Assembly: GCF_014596525.1 (NCBI RefSeq) | Contig: NZ_MSJP01000115.1 | Location: 124,001-188,000, forward strand | Direction: 5' to 3' | Origin: Streptomyces sp. CBMA291 | GTDB taxonomy: Bacteria; Actinomycetota; Actinomycetes; Streptomycetales; Streptomycetaceae | DNA length: 64,000 nucleotides | Part shown: one piece after another, positions 16,609 through 24,049 of the stretch | How the letters are laid out: the number at the start of each line of letters is the position of its first letter | How positions within the stretch are numbered: position 1 is the first letter of the stretch | Made by a program: the position numbers and the translations under genes | The notes under the pieces: model-generated | Database searches by the model: none | What the model saw: the letters and a program-made list of their open reading frames with translations, nothing else | What the model was told of the DNA's origin: nothing

Positions 16609-17229
16609 TCAGCCCAGCAGGTCGTCGACCTGTGCCTCTCCTTCGCGGTAACGGCGGGCGATCTCCCCGCTGCACCCGTCGGCCGTCCGCTGGAGGTGCT
16701 GGCGGCGCCGGGAGATCTGCTGCTCGTACCCGGCGAGCCGGCCCATCGCCGCGTCCAGTTCGGCGTCCGTACGGGCCGTCAGGTCGGACAGCTCGACCTC
16801 CGACAGCATCTCGGACGCGAGCCGTCGGTACTCCTCGTTCCGGGGCGGCGAGAGCGTCACGTGCCGGGCCGAACTGCGGTGCCGCGAGGGCACGTCGGCG
16901 AGGATCTCGGAGAGCCGGTCGAGCACCGGCGCCTCGGGGTCGGTACGCCGCGCCAACTCGGCCCGCAGGATGTCGATCCGGCCCTGGAGCATCCGGCGCA
17001 GATAGCTCAGATCGGCCTCGTCGCTCTGAGCGTCCCGGCGCAGCGCCCGCAGCTCGGGCAGCCGCAGCGCGCCGAACTCAGGCACGGACTGTTCGGAAAG
17101 GGCGGCCTCGGCGCTCCGTTGTACGGGTGGGCGGGCGACCGGGCCGTCGACCGGTCCACCGCCCCGGGGTCCGGCGCGGAACAGCGGTACGGAACCGGAC
17201 GGCGTCGGCCCGGTGCCAGGTGCACTCAT
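16609..17229 (-). CDS. rsiG: RsiG, c-di-GMP-dependent anti-sigma factor for WhiG
   Basis: A 206-residue cytoplasmic protein that holds sporulation sigma factor WhiG inactive when c-di-GMP is high. After a 50-residue disordered Pro/Gly leader come two antiparallel coiled-coil helices, each with the RsiG c-di-GMP signature E-x3-S-x2-R-x3-Q-x3-D. Both copies are intact: Glu71, Ser75, Arg78, Gln82, Asp86 and Glu169, Ser173, Arg176, Gln180, Asp184. This two-copy pattern is diagnostic for Streptomyces RsiG (formerly AmfC). ATG at 17229 is chosen; the longer open frame upstream runs antisense to dtd. It is divergent from dtd, with a 139-base shared promoter region. Confidence 0.95.
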   Translation of the reverse strand: MSAPGTGPTPSGSVPLFRAGPRGGGPVDGPVARPPVQRSAEAALSEQSVPEFGALRLPELRALRRDAQSDEADLSYLRRMLQGRIDILRAELARRTDPEAPVLDRLSEILADVPSRHRSSARHVTLSPPRNEEYRRLASEMLSEVELSDLTARTDAELDAAMGRLAGYEQQISRRRQHLQRTADGCSGEIARRYREGEAQVDDLLG

Positions 17230-17368
17230 GAGATTCGTTCCCCTCGACCGGTGCGGAGCGCACCGCCTGACAGGCATGGTGCCACTCCTCCCCGTACGCG
17301 CGCAGACGCCCTGCACCCGTTCGGCCCCTCCGTACCCGGGCCGCGGGCCGCTGGGTAGGTTGGGGGGC

Positions 17369-17794
17369 ATGCGTGCGGTGGTGCAGAGGGTCGACGGCGC
17401 GAGTGTCGTCGTCGCAGGGGAGACCGTCGGTGAGATCTCCGGCGAGGGCTTGTGCGTCCTGGTCGGGGTGACCCATGACGACACTCCGGAGAAGGCTGCC
17501 CAATTGGCCAGAAAACTCTGGTCCGTCCGGGTACTGGCCGACGAGAAGTCCTGCTCGGACGTGAACGCGCCGCTCCTCGTGATCTCCCAGTTCACTCTCT
17601 ACGGCGACGCCCGCAAGGGCCGCCGCCCGACGTGGAACGCGGCCGCTCCCGGGCCGGTCGCCGAACCCCTCGTCGACGAGGTCGTGCGGCAGCTGCGCGC
17701 GCTGGGCGCCCACGTGGAGACGGGCCGCTTCGGGGCGGACATGCGCGTCTCGCTCACCAACAACGGCCCGTTCACGGTCCTGGTCGAGGTCTGA
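17369..17794 (+). CDS. dtd: D-aminoacyl-tRNA deacylase
   Basis: A 141-residue homodimeric proofreading enzyme that removes D-amino acids (and glycine from tRNA-Ala) from mischarged tRNAs. The family motifs are complete: MRAVVQRV at the start, SQFTLYGD (about 78-85) with the chirality-checking Ser-Gln, and NNGPFTV near the C-terminus, which corresponds to the Gly-cisPro gatekeeper. The length is exactly that of the family. ATG at 17369 follows AGGTTGGGGGG. It is divergent from rsiG and converges on ygfZ across a hairpin terminator. Confidence 0.96.
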   Translation: MRAVVQRVDGASVVVAGETVGEISGEGLCVLVGVTHDDTPEKAAQLARKLWSVRVLADEKSCSDVNAPLLVISQFTLYGDARKGRRPTWNAAAPGPVAEPLVDEVVRQLRALGAHVETGRFGADMRVSLTNNGPFTVLVEV

Positions 17795-17825
17795 GAGCCG
17801 CGCACCGGCCCCACCCCGCCCCGAT

Positions 17826-17849
17826 CCCGTAGGTCTTACGGCCTACGGG
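17826..17849. terminator. Bidirectional terminator between dtd and ygfZ
   Basis: Perfect 8-bp inverted repeat CCCGTAGG and CCTACGGG with an 8-base loop, between convergent genes. More copies of CTACGGG follow at 17856-17878, and a CTACGG hexanucleotide repeat (five copies) overlaps the end of the ygfZ gene at about 17889-17920. Confidence 0.65.
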
Positions 17850-17915
17850 AGACGACCTACGGGATACGGACTACGGGACATGCCCCAGGGGCTACGGCTA
17901 CGGCTACGGCTACGG

Positions 17916-18896
17916 CTACGGCTCGACGATCGTCTCCTGCGCGGCGGCGGTCGTGCCCGCGATCAGCGGCGCGTCGACCGGCACGTTCCGCTTCACCAGG
18001 GCCAGCGCGATCGGGCCCAGCTCGTGGTGGCGCACGGCGCTCGTCACGAAGCCGAGCTGACGCCCCTCCTCGCCGTCGGCGGCGAGCCGGACCGGGGTGC
18101 CGTGCCCCGGCAGCAGGACCTCGCTGCCGTCCAGGTGCAGAAAGACCAGACGGCGCGGCGGCTTGCCGAGGTTCTGCACCCGGGCGACCGTCTCCTGCCC
18201 CCGGTAGCAGCCCTTCTGGAGGTGGACGGCGCTGCCGATGAGACCGATCTCGTGCGGGATGGTCCGGTGGTCGGTCTCGAAGCCGAGCCGGGGCCGGTGC
18301 CCCTCGACGCGCAGCGCCTCGTACGCGAGGACTCCGGCGGCGGGACCGTGCGCGGCGGCGAAGGACTCCAGGTCCGCCCGGGGCAGGAACAGATCACGCC
18401 CGTACGGGGTCTCCCGTACGGCGACGCCCTCGGGAACCTCCACGACGGAACCGGCGGGGAGGTGGACGACCGCGATGTCCTCCGTACGATCGGCGACCTC
18501 GACCCGGTAGAAGAACTTCATCGACTCCAGATAGGCGACCAGCTCCTCCCGGGTGCCCGGCTCGACGTGCGCCCACAGCGTCTCGCCGTCGTCGACGAGG
18601 TACAGGGCGTGTTCGATGTGCCCGTTCGCGGAGAGGATCAGCGCCTCGGTGGCCTGGCCGGGGGCCAGATCCGTCATGTGCTGGGTGACGAGCAGATGCA
18701 GCCAGCCCAGCCGGTCGTCGCCGGTGACGGCGAGGACGCCCCGGTGGGAGAGGTCGACGAAACCGCGCCCGTCGGCGAGGGCGCGCTGTTCTCGGAACAG
18801 GTCGCCGTAGTGCGCGGCGACACCCTCGTCGTGGCCTTCGGCCGCGACGGCGCCGGGCAGGGACAACAGGGGACTGGTCGTGGAAGGTCGCTCCAT
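17916..18896 (-). CDS. ygfZ: YgfZ/GcvT-domain folate-binding iron-sulfur maintenance protein
   Basis: A 326-residue cytoplasmic protein related to the glycine-cleavage T protein but acting in repair or assembly of Fe-S enzymes with tetrahydrofolate. The YgfZ signature is present as KGCYRGQE with its conserved cysteine, about residue 230. The N-terminal half carries GcvT-like DLSHRGVLAVTGDDRL and the C-terminal half a barrel-like domain. Length matches the family. The ATG at 18896 lies nine bases upstream of the end of nur on the same strand, so nur and ygfZ are probably one transcript. Confidence 0.92.
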   Translation of the reverse strand: MERPSTTSPLLSLPGAVAAEGHDEGVAAHYGDLFREQRALADGRGFVDLSHRGVLAVTGDDRLGWLHLLVTQHMTDLAPGQATEALILSANGHIEHALYLVDDGETLWAHVEPGTREELVAYLESMKFFYRVEVADRTEDIAVVHLPAGSVVEVPEGVAVRETPYGRDLFLPRADLESFAAAHGPAAGVLAYEALRVEGHRPRLGFETDHRTIPHEIGLIGSAVHLQKGCYRGQETVARVQNLGKPPRRLVFLHLDGSEVLLPGHGTPVRLAADGEEGRQLGFVTSAVRHHELGPIALALVKRNVPVDAPLIAGTTAAAQETIVEP

Positions 18897-18905
18897 GCGA
18901 AAAGC

Positions 18906-19343
18906 CTACGACTCGGCGGGCACGGCCTTCGCGGCGCAGTCCCCGCATCGCCCGAAGATGGCGAAGTGCTTCATGTCGGTCTCGAAGCCGAAGGTCTCCC
19001 GGAGCTTCCCGGTGAACTCGGCGGCCACCTCGACGTCCGCCTCGATCACCCCGGAGCAGTCCCGGCAGACCAGGTGCAGATGGTGGTGCCGGTCGGCGAG
19101 GTGGTAGGTGGGAGCCCCGTGCCCCAGATGGGCGTGGCTGACCAGACCCAGCTCCTCCAGGAGCTCCAGGGTCCGGTAGACGGTGGAGATGTTCACCCCG
19201 GAGGCGGTCCTGCGCACCTCGACGAGAATGTCGTCGGGCGTCGCGTGCTCCAGCGCGTCGACGGCTTCCAGGACAAGCTGGCGCTGCGGCGTGAGCCGGT
19301 AGCCGCGCTGCCGCAGATCGCTCTTCCAGTCGGTGGTCACCAC
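18906..19343 (-). CDS. nur: Nur, nickel-responsive Fur-family repressor
   Basis: A 145-residue metalloregulator. The winged helix (about 15-80) has the Fur signature NISTVYRTLELLEE; the dimerisation domain has HHHLHLVCRDC. Counting from the GTG at 19343, the residues known as metal ligands in S. coelicolor Nur are all in place: His33, His86, His88 and His90 of the nickel site and His70, His72 and His126 of the M site. That numbering also fixes the start, because only this GTG gives the family length of 145. Two CxxC pairs remain (Cys93/96 and one near the C-terminus). Nur represses nickel uptake and the Fe superoxide dismutase; no such target is adjacent. Confidence 0.95.
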   Translation of the reverse strand: MVTTDWKSDLRQRGYRLTPQRQLVLEAVDALEHATPDDILVEVRRTASGVNISTVYRTLELLEELGLVSHAHLGHGAPTYHLADRHHHLHLVCRDCSGVIEADVEVAAEFTGKLRETFGFETDMKHFAIFGRCGDCAAKAVPAES

Positions 19344-19394
19344 GCCCCCAGTGTAGGAGGGCACGGCCGGATCGCCCCAGGGGCTTTCGGCACC

Positions 19395-19423
19395 GGGGCC
19401 GCACGCGGTCCGCGCACGGCCCC
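19395..19423. terminator. Terminator hairpin after the nitrobindin-like gene
   Basis: Inverted repeat GGGGCCG (19395-19401) and CGGCCCC (19417-19423), with a 15-base loop that can extend the stem (CGCGG/CCGCG). It lies just downstream of the minus-strand stop at 19435 and upstream of nur. Confidence 0.55.
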
Positions 19424-19434
19424 TCGCGCGGTCT

Positions 19435-20007
19435 CTAGCGGAAGAACGCGATGCCGTCGTCCGGCAGGTCGCCGAGGTTGCGGGCCATCTCCGCGACCTC
19501 TTCCGGCGAGACGACCTTCTTCAGGTGCGCCGACATGTACGGCCGCAGCGGGACCTCGGGGGTCGCCTTCTCGCCCACCCACATGAGGTCGCCCTTGACG
19601 TAGCCGTACAGACGCTTGCCGCCGGAGTACGGGCCCGAGGCGGCCGTCCGGGCGACGGCGTCCGTCACCAGGTCGATCTGCGGCTTCTGGTCGGCCAGCT
19701 CGCCGTACCAGATCTCGACGATGCCCTGGTCGCGGACCATGACGGTCTCGACCTTGCGGTCCTTGTCGATCCGCCAGTAGCCGCTCTCGCTCTCCAGCGG
19801 ACGGACCTTGTTGCCGTCCTTGTCCAGGACCCAGGAGTGCGAGTGGTACTCCAGGAAGTCCCGGCCGTCGTGGCTGAAGGTCACGGCCTGGCCGAAGTTG
19901 CACTTCTCGGCGCCGGGGAAGTCGGCGACACCCGCGCCTTCCCACGTACCGAGCAGGAACGCGAGGGGGACGAGGTCCGGGTTGAGGTCGGACGGGATCT
20001 CGATCAT
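19435..20007 (-). CDS. Nitrobindin-like FABP-family heme-binding protein
   Basis: A 190-residue cytoplasmic beta-barrel protein of the nitrobindin (DUF1794) family. The family motif GxWxGxG reads GTWEGAG near residue 20, and the later GYWRIDKD and YGYVKGDLMWVGE strands fit the barrel. The C-terminal His near residue 165 (YMSAHLKKV) corresponds to the proximal heme ligand position in nitrobindins. These proteins bind ferric heme b and can turn peroxynitrite into nitrate. ATG at 20007 is chosen; CAGAGCTGCTC upstream is a weak Shine-Dalgarno. A 32-residue membrane peptide gene lies just upstream on the same strand. Confidence 0.88.
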   Translation of the reverse strand: MIEIPSDLNPDLVPLAFLLGTWEGAGVADFPGAEKCNFGQAVTFSHDGRDFLEYHSHSWVLDKDGNKVRPLESESGYWRIDKDRKVETVMVRDQGIVEIWYGELADQKPQIDLVTDAVARTAASGPYSGGKRLYGYVKGDLMWVGEKATPEVPLRPYMSAHLKKVVSPEEVAEMARNLGDLPDDGIAFFR

Positions 20008-20035
20008 GAGCAGCTCTGGCGTTCTCTCGGAGTGG

Positions 20036-20134
20036 TTAGCGCTGGCCCTGGTACAGCTTCTTCACGGCCAGACCGGTGAAGGCGAGCACGCCGACACAGA
20101 CCAGGACCAGCAGAGTTTCGAAGAAAACGATCAC
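20036..20134 (-). CDS. 32-residue single-span membrane peptide
   Basis: A very short gene: GTG start at 20134 after a clear GAGGAG Shine-Dalgarno, 32 codons, TAA stop. The product is one hydrophobic helix (FFETLLVLVCVGVLAFTGLAV) followed by a basic end KKLYQGQR, i.e. a single-pass membrane peptide with the C-terminus inside. It sits 28 bases upstream of the nitrobindin-like gene on the same strand and is likely cotranscribed with it. The good ribosome site, amphiphilic design and compact placement support a real gene; function is unknown. Confidence 0.65.
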   Translation of the reverse strand: MIVFFETLLVLVCVGVLAFTGLAVKKLYQGQR

Positions 20135-20168
20135 AGGGTGCTCCTCGACTGAGCGGTGAAGGCGGAAC

Positions 20169-20205
20169 GGGCCGGACCCCAGCTTAGTGGGCTGGGGCCC
20201 GGCCC
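20169..20205. terminator. Strong terminator after the three-paralog operon
   Basis: Fifteen-bp inverted repeat (GGGCCGGACCCCAGC at 20169-20183 and GCTGGGGCCCGGCCC at 20191-20205) with one mismatch and a 7-base loop. It lies downstream of the minus-strand stop at 20263 and upstream of the small membrane-peptide gene. Confidence 0.75.
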
Positions 20206-20262
20206 TCTCGGTGAGGTGGGTCTCGCGCGCGCTGCCGCTTTCCCGGAAGCCGGTTCCGCGCG

Positions 20263-21294
20263 CTATCCCAGCAGCTGGTTCTGGAGGACGACCGTCTGCT
20301 GGTACGGCACGGTGAGCACCTCGCCCCTGCGGGTCTGGGTGATCAGCGCGAGGGTGTCCCCCGCCTGGATGTAGGCCCAGCGGACCTGGTCGGTGCCGTA
20401 GGGCTTCTTCTCCCGGTAGGCGTACAGCCTGGTGTCCGGTACCCGGATCTTGTTCGCGAGGGCTTCCGGGACGGCTTTCTCGACGCCGTCCGGCAGCGCC
20501 ACCGGGCCGTCAGCGCTGTCCGCCTGGAGGGTCTCGCTCTGGTACTGCTGCGCGTACGCGACGGAGCTGAACCGGAGCAGATGGACGCTGGTCCGGGTGC
20601 CGTCCGGGGTCGTCCACCCCCGGGCCGCGATGTGCCGCAGGGTGGAGTCGGCGAGGCTCTGCCGCAGCTCGGCGCGGCTCTCCTCGGCGTAGAGCGAGAG
20701 GTACGCCTCCGTGGACACGAAGCCGCCGTCCAGCTTCGGATCGGGGGTCGCGCCGACGGGCGCGGGCAGCAGCAGGTCGCGCACGTCGGCGTAGTGGATC
20801 TCGGCGTCGTTGGCGGCGGTGAACGGCCGTGGCCGGTCGACCGGCAGCGCCGGGAGGCTGAGCCTGGGGTACTCCCAGCGCCCGTCGCTCTCGGTCGCCA
20901 GACCGGGGACCTCGTCCCGGTCGAGCCCGGTGATCCCCAGCGCGGTCCCCGCGCCGACCCCGCCGAAGACGACGACGGCAGCCGTCCACCGCGCGACGGC
21001 CCACAGAACCCGACGGGCCCGCCGGGGGGCGGCGGGGGTCTTGGGGGTCTTGGGGGTCTCCTCGGCCTCGGAAGCCTCGGTGGTCACGGTGGTCCCCTCG
21101 GCGCCGGAAGCCTCAGCGGTCACCTCAGCCACGGTGACCTCGGTGGTCTCTGCGACCTCCACAGCCTCCCTAGCCTCGGCACTCTCTGCGACCTCGGCAG
21201 TCCCTGCGACCTCCCCCGGCTCCGTAACCCCACCCGGCCCCGTACCCCCGGCCATCGTCGGTTCCGGTGTCTTCTCTGCCGTCTGCTCGCTCAT
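20263..21294 (-). CDS. Single-span membrane protein, paralog 3 of 3
   Basis: A 343-residue protein and third gene of an overlapping operon. Residues 1-90 are a cytoplasmic Glu/Thr/Val/Ala low-complexity region (repeats like EVAETTEVTVAEV); one membrane helix follows near 100-120 (WTAAVVVFGGVGAGTALGI); the last 220 residues are outside the cell. The extracytoplasmic part repeats the pattern of its two upstream neighbours: a DLLLPAPVGA motif, a helical repeat with ESRAELRQSL, and a C-terminal strand-rich part with a DTLALI segment. The ATG at 21294 overlaps the upstream stop as ATGA. No known domain is recognised. Confidence 0.82.
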   Translation of the reverse strand: MSEQTAEKTPEPTMAGGTGPGGVTEPGEVAGTAEVAESAEAREAVEVAETTEVTVAEVTAEASGAEGTTVTTEASEAEETPKTPKTPAAPRRARRVLWAVARWTAAVVVFGGVGAGTALGITGLDRDEVPGLATESDGRWEYPRLSLPALPVDRPRPFTAANDAEIHYADVRDLLLPAPVGATPDPKLDGGFVSTEAYLSLYAEESRAELRQSLADSTLRHIAARGWTTPDGTRTSVHLLRFSSVAYAQQYQSETLQADSADGPVALPDGVEKAVPEALANKIRVPDTRLYAYREKKPYGTDQVRWAYIQAGDTLALITQTRRGEVLTVPYQQTVVLQNQLLG

Positions 21295-22079
21295 ACGTAC
21301 TCCCCCGGGGACTCGATGTGGCGGAGCTGTCGCTCGACGAGGGTCGCCACGGCCTGGGTGTCGAGGGGCGGGATGCCGTACGCCGAGACGTTGACCATGA
21401 CCTCGCCGTCGTAGGCCGTGCAGTGCATCAGCCGGAGCTTCGGAGTCCGCCGCTCTCCGTCCTTCTCCCTGGGCTTCTCGGGCTTGGGGCCCAGGTAGCA
21501 GACGGCGTTCCGCTCGTGGTCCTTGATCTTCGGGCCCTTGTCGAGGTCCAGGAGTCCGGCGAGGCGCTTCTCGGAGTCGAAGTACGTCCGGACCGCCTTC
21601 CGGTCCTTCATCCTCAGGATCGACACCTCCGCGTGGAGGCTGCCGTCCACCCGCGCGTACGAACGGAACGCCATGCCCTGGACTCCGAGCCCGTCGACCG
21701 CCTCCTCGAAGGCGCGGCGCCCCTTGCCGTAGACGCCCTTCGCGGTCTGCTTGAAGAGGGCGGTGGCCTCCGCGGCCTCCAGCTCGGCGTCGTTGCCGTG
21801 GCCCTCGATCTCCGCGCCGAGCACATAGCCGTCCGGTACGGGCAGCAGGAGCTTGCTCAGCGGGGTGGAGGCCCGGCCCTTGTCGATGCCCGCGGCCGGG
21901 TCCTCGGGGGTGGCGGTCGCGGTGGGCTGTTCCCACACCACGGTGGGCGCCGACCGGTCGGCCCGGTCGACGGTGGTGGCGGTGTACGCGACCCCGCCAC
22001 CGACGGCGCCGAGCACGACCAGGCCGGCCAGCGCGTTCTTCAGGAGGCGGCGGGTGCCGCCCCCGGACTTCTCGGTCAC
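21291..22079 (-). CDS. Single-span membrane protein, paralog 2 of 3
   Basis: A 262-residue protein, second gene of the operon. A short basic N-terminus (GGGTRRLLKN) precedes one membrane helix near 15-37; the rest is extracytoplasmic. It shares with its neighbours the KLLLPVPDGYVLG motif, an alternating helix-strand pattern, and a C-terminal VNVSAYGIPPLD ... LVERQLRHIESP segment that matches SLAERQLGRL in paralog 1. There are two cysteines in the C-terminal third (AVCYLG and MHCTAYDG) that could pair. GTG at 22079 overlaps the upstream gene as GTGA, and its stop overlaps the next start. Function is unknown; a cell-surface heterocomplex is possible. Confidence 0.82.
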   Translation of the reverse strand: MTEKSGGGTRRLLKNALAGLVVLGAVGGGVAYTATTVDRADRSAPTVVWEQPTATATPEDPAAGIDKGRASTPLSKLLLPVPDGYVLGAEIEGHGNDAELEAAEATALFKQTAKGVYGKGRRAFEEAVDGLGVQGMAFRSYARVDGSLHAEVSILRMKDRKAVRTYFDSEKRLAGLLDLDKGPKIKDHERNAVCYLGPKPEKPREKDGERRTPKLRLMHCTAYDGEVMVNVSAYGIPPLDTQAVATLVERQLRHIESPGEYV

Positions 22080-22852
22080 AGGCGCCCCAGCTGCCGCTCG
22101 GCCAGGGAACGGATCTCGTTCCCCGAGATCTTCCGTGTGTCGCTGATGAGGACGGTGACGGCGATGTCACCGCGCTGGATGAAGGCGCGGGCCTGGTAGA
22201 GGTCGAGGTAGCCGGGCTCGCGTTCCACCGGGAAGACGTAGTAGCGCCCGTGCGACGAGCCCTTCACCGGGTCTCCGATGGAGTCGGCTTCATCCTCCAG
22301 GGAGGCGTTGCGCTGCTGGTCCCGCACGTGTTCGAAGGCGCCCATCCAGGAAGCCGAGTGGTACTGGGCCAGTTCGATCCTCACCCACTTGTTCTCGCCC
22401 TCGTACCACGCGCGGGCGGCGATCCGCCGCACCTTCTGGTCGAGCTGGAACTTCAGCGCCGAGTCCGGAAGGGTGAAGGAGTTGGCGTACGCGTCCAGCG
22501 GCATCCAGCCGTCCTGGCCGTCGGCCCTGGCCCCCGGGGGCCGGGGCAGCAGCAGTTTCCGCAGGTCCCCGTCGGTCTTCGACCGCAGGTCCTCCTTGGC
22601 CGACAGCTCCTCCGCCTCCTGCCCGGCGGGCAGCGGCTTCGCCGGGTACGCGAGACCCGGCTGACTGAGGGCGGGCAGCGCGACCGGCGGACGGCCGGCC
22701 TGGACGCCGTATCCCACGGCGGTGCCGCCGACCAGCCCGAGGACGGCGGCGACGGCGATGAGCCCGGCGGTACGCAGCAGCCGGCGGCGCGGCCGGACGA
22801 CGGGATCGGGCGGTGGCGCGTCCGCGGCACGGACGCTTTCTTCGGTGTGCAC
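22076..22852 (-). CDS. Single-span membrane protein, paralog 1 of 3
   Basis: A 258-residue protein and first gene of the operon. After a 25-residue Pro/Arg-rich cytoplasmic part, one membrane helix (AGLIAVAAVLGLVGGTAVGYG) anchors an extracytoplasmic domain of about 210 residues with the shared KLLLPRPPGA motif and the C-terminal ISGNEIRSLAERQLGRL. A strand DIAVTVLISD near the end parallels the equivalents in paralogs 2 and 3. GTG at 22852 is chosen because a GGGGGGACTC Shine-Dalgarno precedes it; upstream in-frame sequence runs into the divergent DsrE gene. The family is unnamed to me. Confidence 0.82.
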   Translation of the reverse strand: MHTEESVRAADAPPPDPVVRPRRRLLRTAGLIAVAAVLGLVGGTAVGYGVQAGRPPVALPALSQPGLAYPAKPLPAGQEAEELSAKEDLRSKTDGDLRKLLLPRPPGARADGQDGWMPLDAYANSFTLPDSALKFQLDQKVRRIAARAWYEGENKWVRIELAQYHSASWMGAFEHVRDQQRNASLEDEADSIGDPVKGSSHGRYYVFPVEREPGYLDLYQARAFIQRGDIAVTVLISDTRKISGNEIRSLAERQLGRL

Positions 22853-22954
22853 GAGTCCCCCCACGAGACCTGAAGCGCGAATTCCGTAACCCGCGCATCC
22901 AACTGACACGTGAGGGGCGCCTGGGGTTGTAGGGCCTCGCATTACAGTTCGGCT

Positions 22955-23317
22955 ATGGCGAAGAAGCTCGTGATCAAGGTGACCGCGGGGGCCGATGCCC
23001 CCGAACGCTGCTCCCAGGCCTTCACGGTGGCCGCCGTGGCCGTGGCCAGCGGGGTGGAGGTCTCGCTCTGGCTGACCGGCGAGTCCTCGTGGTTCGCGCT
23101 TCCGGGCCGGGCCGCCGAGTTCGCGCTGCCGCACGCCGCGCCGCTGCCGGACCTGCTCGACTCGGTGCTCGCGGGCGGGCGGATCACCCTCTGCACACAG
23201 TGCGCGACCCGGCGCGAGATCACCGAGGACGACGTCCTGAAGGGCGTCCGGATCGCCGGCGCCCAGGTCTTCGTCCAGGAGGCCATGGCCGACGGCACGC
23301 AGGCGCTCGTCTACTAG
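22955..23317 (+). CDS. DsrE-family protein
   Basis: A 120-residue cytoplasmic protein of the DsrE/TusD-like fold: strand KKLVIKVTAGA, helix with ERCSQAF, strand VEVSLWLTGES and a C-terminal GAQVFVQEAM. A CTQC motif at about 85-88 offers two thiols in a loop where sulfur-relay members carry the active Cys, so persulfide handling or redox sensing is possible but not shown. It is divergent from the three-paralog operon, with only about 100 bases between, and unlinked to dsr or tus genes. ATG at 22955 is chosen as the only start close to the first strand. Confidence 0.82.
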   Translation: MAKKLVIKVTAGADAPERCSQAFTVAAVAVASGVEVSLWLTGESSWFALPGRAAEFALPHAAPLPDLLDSVLAGGRITLCTQCATRREITEDDVLKGVRIAGAQVFVQEAMADGTQALVY

Positions 23318-23346
23318 GCCGGGACTGCTCCTCTACTGGGCCGGGA

Positions 23347-23622
23347 CTACTCCTCGGGGTCGCGTCCCCGGCGCTTCCTGCCGTCGAGTTCGTCCCACCA
23401 CTCGTCCGACTTCGGGTCGCCCGAGGGATCGTCCCACCAGCGGTCCTCGGGCCCCCGCCGGTTCGCGACCATCGCGGCGACCGGCGGGATGACCATGGCG
23501 ACCACGCACATGCCGATGGCCGCCGGCATGGAGAAGAGCCGCACGACGGCCCAGGCGCCCACGAAGAGGACCAGGCAGGCACCCATCATCCAGAAGTAGA
23601 CGTGCCGACGGCGTGCGTACAC
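23347..23622 (-). CDS. DUF3099 family membrane protein
   Basis: A 91-residue protein with two membrane helices (about 9-28 and 33-53) in a hairpin: YFWMMGACLVLFVGAWAVVRLF and IGMCVVAMVIPPVAAMV. The C-terminal 38 residues are hydrophilic with Trp-Asp pairs (DRWWDDP, DEWWDEL). The pattern matches the actinobacterial DUF3099 family. Function is unknown. It is convergent with the DsrE gene and downstream of the DUF1416 gene, separated by a strong terminator. Confidence 0.82.
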   Translation of the reverse strand: MYARRRHVYFWMMGACLVLFVGAWAVVRLFSMPAAIGMCVVAMVIPPVAAMVANRRGPEDRWWDDPSGDPKSDEWWDELDGRKRRGRDPEE

Positions 23623-23640
23623 ACCTTCAGGGTACGACCG

Positions 23641-23698
23641 AAGGGCCGTGCCTCAAGTCCTGGAAATGGCGTCCAACCCCCCAGGAGGCACGGCCCTT
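23641..23698. terminator. Large terminator hairpin after DUF1416 gene
   Basis: Perfect 14-bp inverted repeat: AAGGGCCGTGCCTC (23641-23654) and GAGGCACGGCCCTT (23685-23698), with a 30-base loop that contains a further TCCTGG/CCAGGA pairing. It ends the sulfurtransferase-DUF1416 transcript on the minus strand; in transcript orientation the stem is followed by no clear U-run. Confidence 0.8.
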
Positions 23699-23719
23699 CG
23701 GCCGGTTCTGTGTCGCGGA

Positions 23720-24007
23720 TCAGACCGCGATGGCGACCTCCGCGAGGCCACCCTTCTCCGCCACGACCTGACGGTCGGCGGTGCCGCCGGGCACCAGGGC
23801 GCGGACGGTCCACGTGCCCTCGGCCGCGTAGAAACGGAACTGGCCGGTGGCGGAGGTCGGGACCTCGGCCGTGAACTCGCCCGTCGAGTCCAGGAGGCGG
23901 ACGTAACCGGTGACGGGCTGGCCGTCCTTGGTCACGAAGCCCTGGATGGTGGTCTCACCAGGCTTGATCGTCGAGGCGTCGGGGCCGCCGGGCTGCGCTC
24001 CACACAT
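23720..24007 (-). CDS. DUF1416 protein, partner of the sulfurtransferase
   Basis: A 95-residue cytoplasmic protein of the DUF1416 family (called SseC in mycobacteria). It starts MCGAQPGG and consists mainly of beta strands (TIQGFVTKDGQPVTGYVRLL ..., QFRFYAAEGTWTVRAL), an immunoglobulin-like or carboxypeptidase-regulatory-like fold. The N-terminal Cys2 is invariant in the family as I recall. It follows the sulfurtransferase gene by 42 bases and is in one operon with it, a pairing conserved in actinobacteria. Its role in sulfur metabolism is inferred from this pairing. Confidence 0.9.
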   Translation of the reverse strand: MCGAQPGGPDASTIKPGETTIQGFVTKDGQPVTGYVRLLDSTGEFTAEVPTSATGQFRFYAAEGTWTVRALVPGGTADRQVVAEKGGLAEVAIAV

Positions 24008-24049
24008 GTCGTTCTGTCCTTACGTCGAGGGGTCCGGAGGTCCGGGAGA

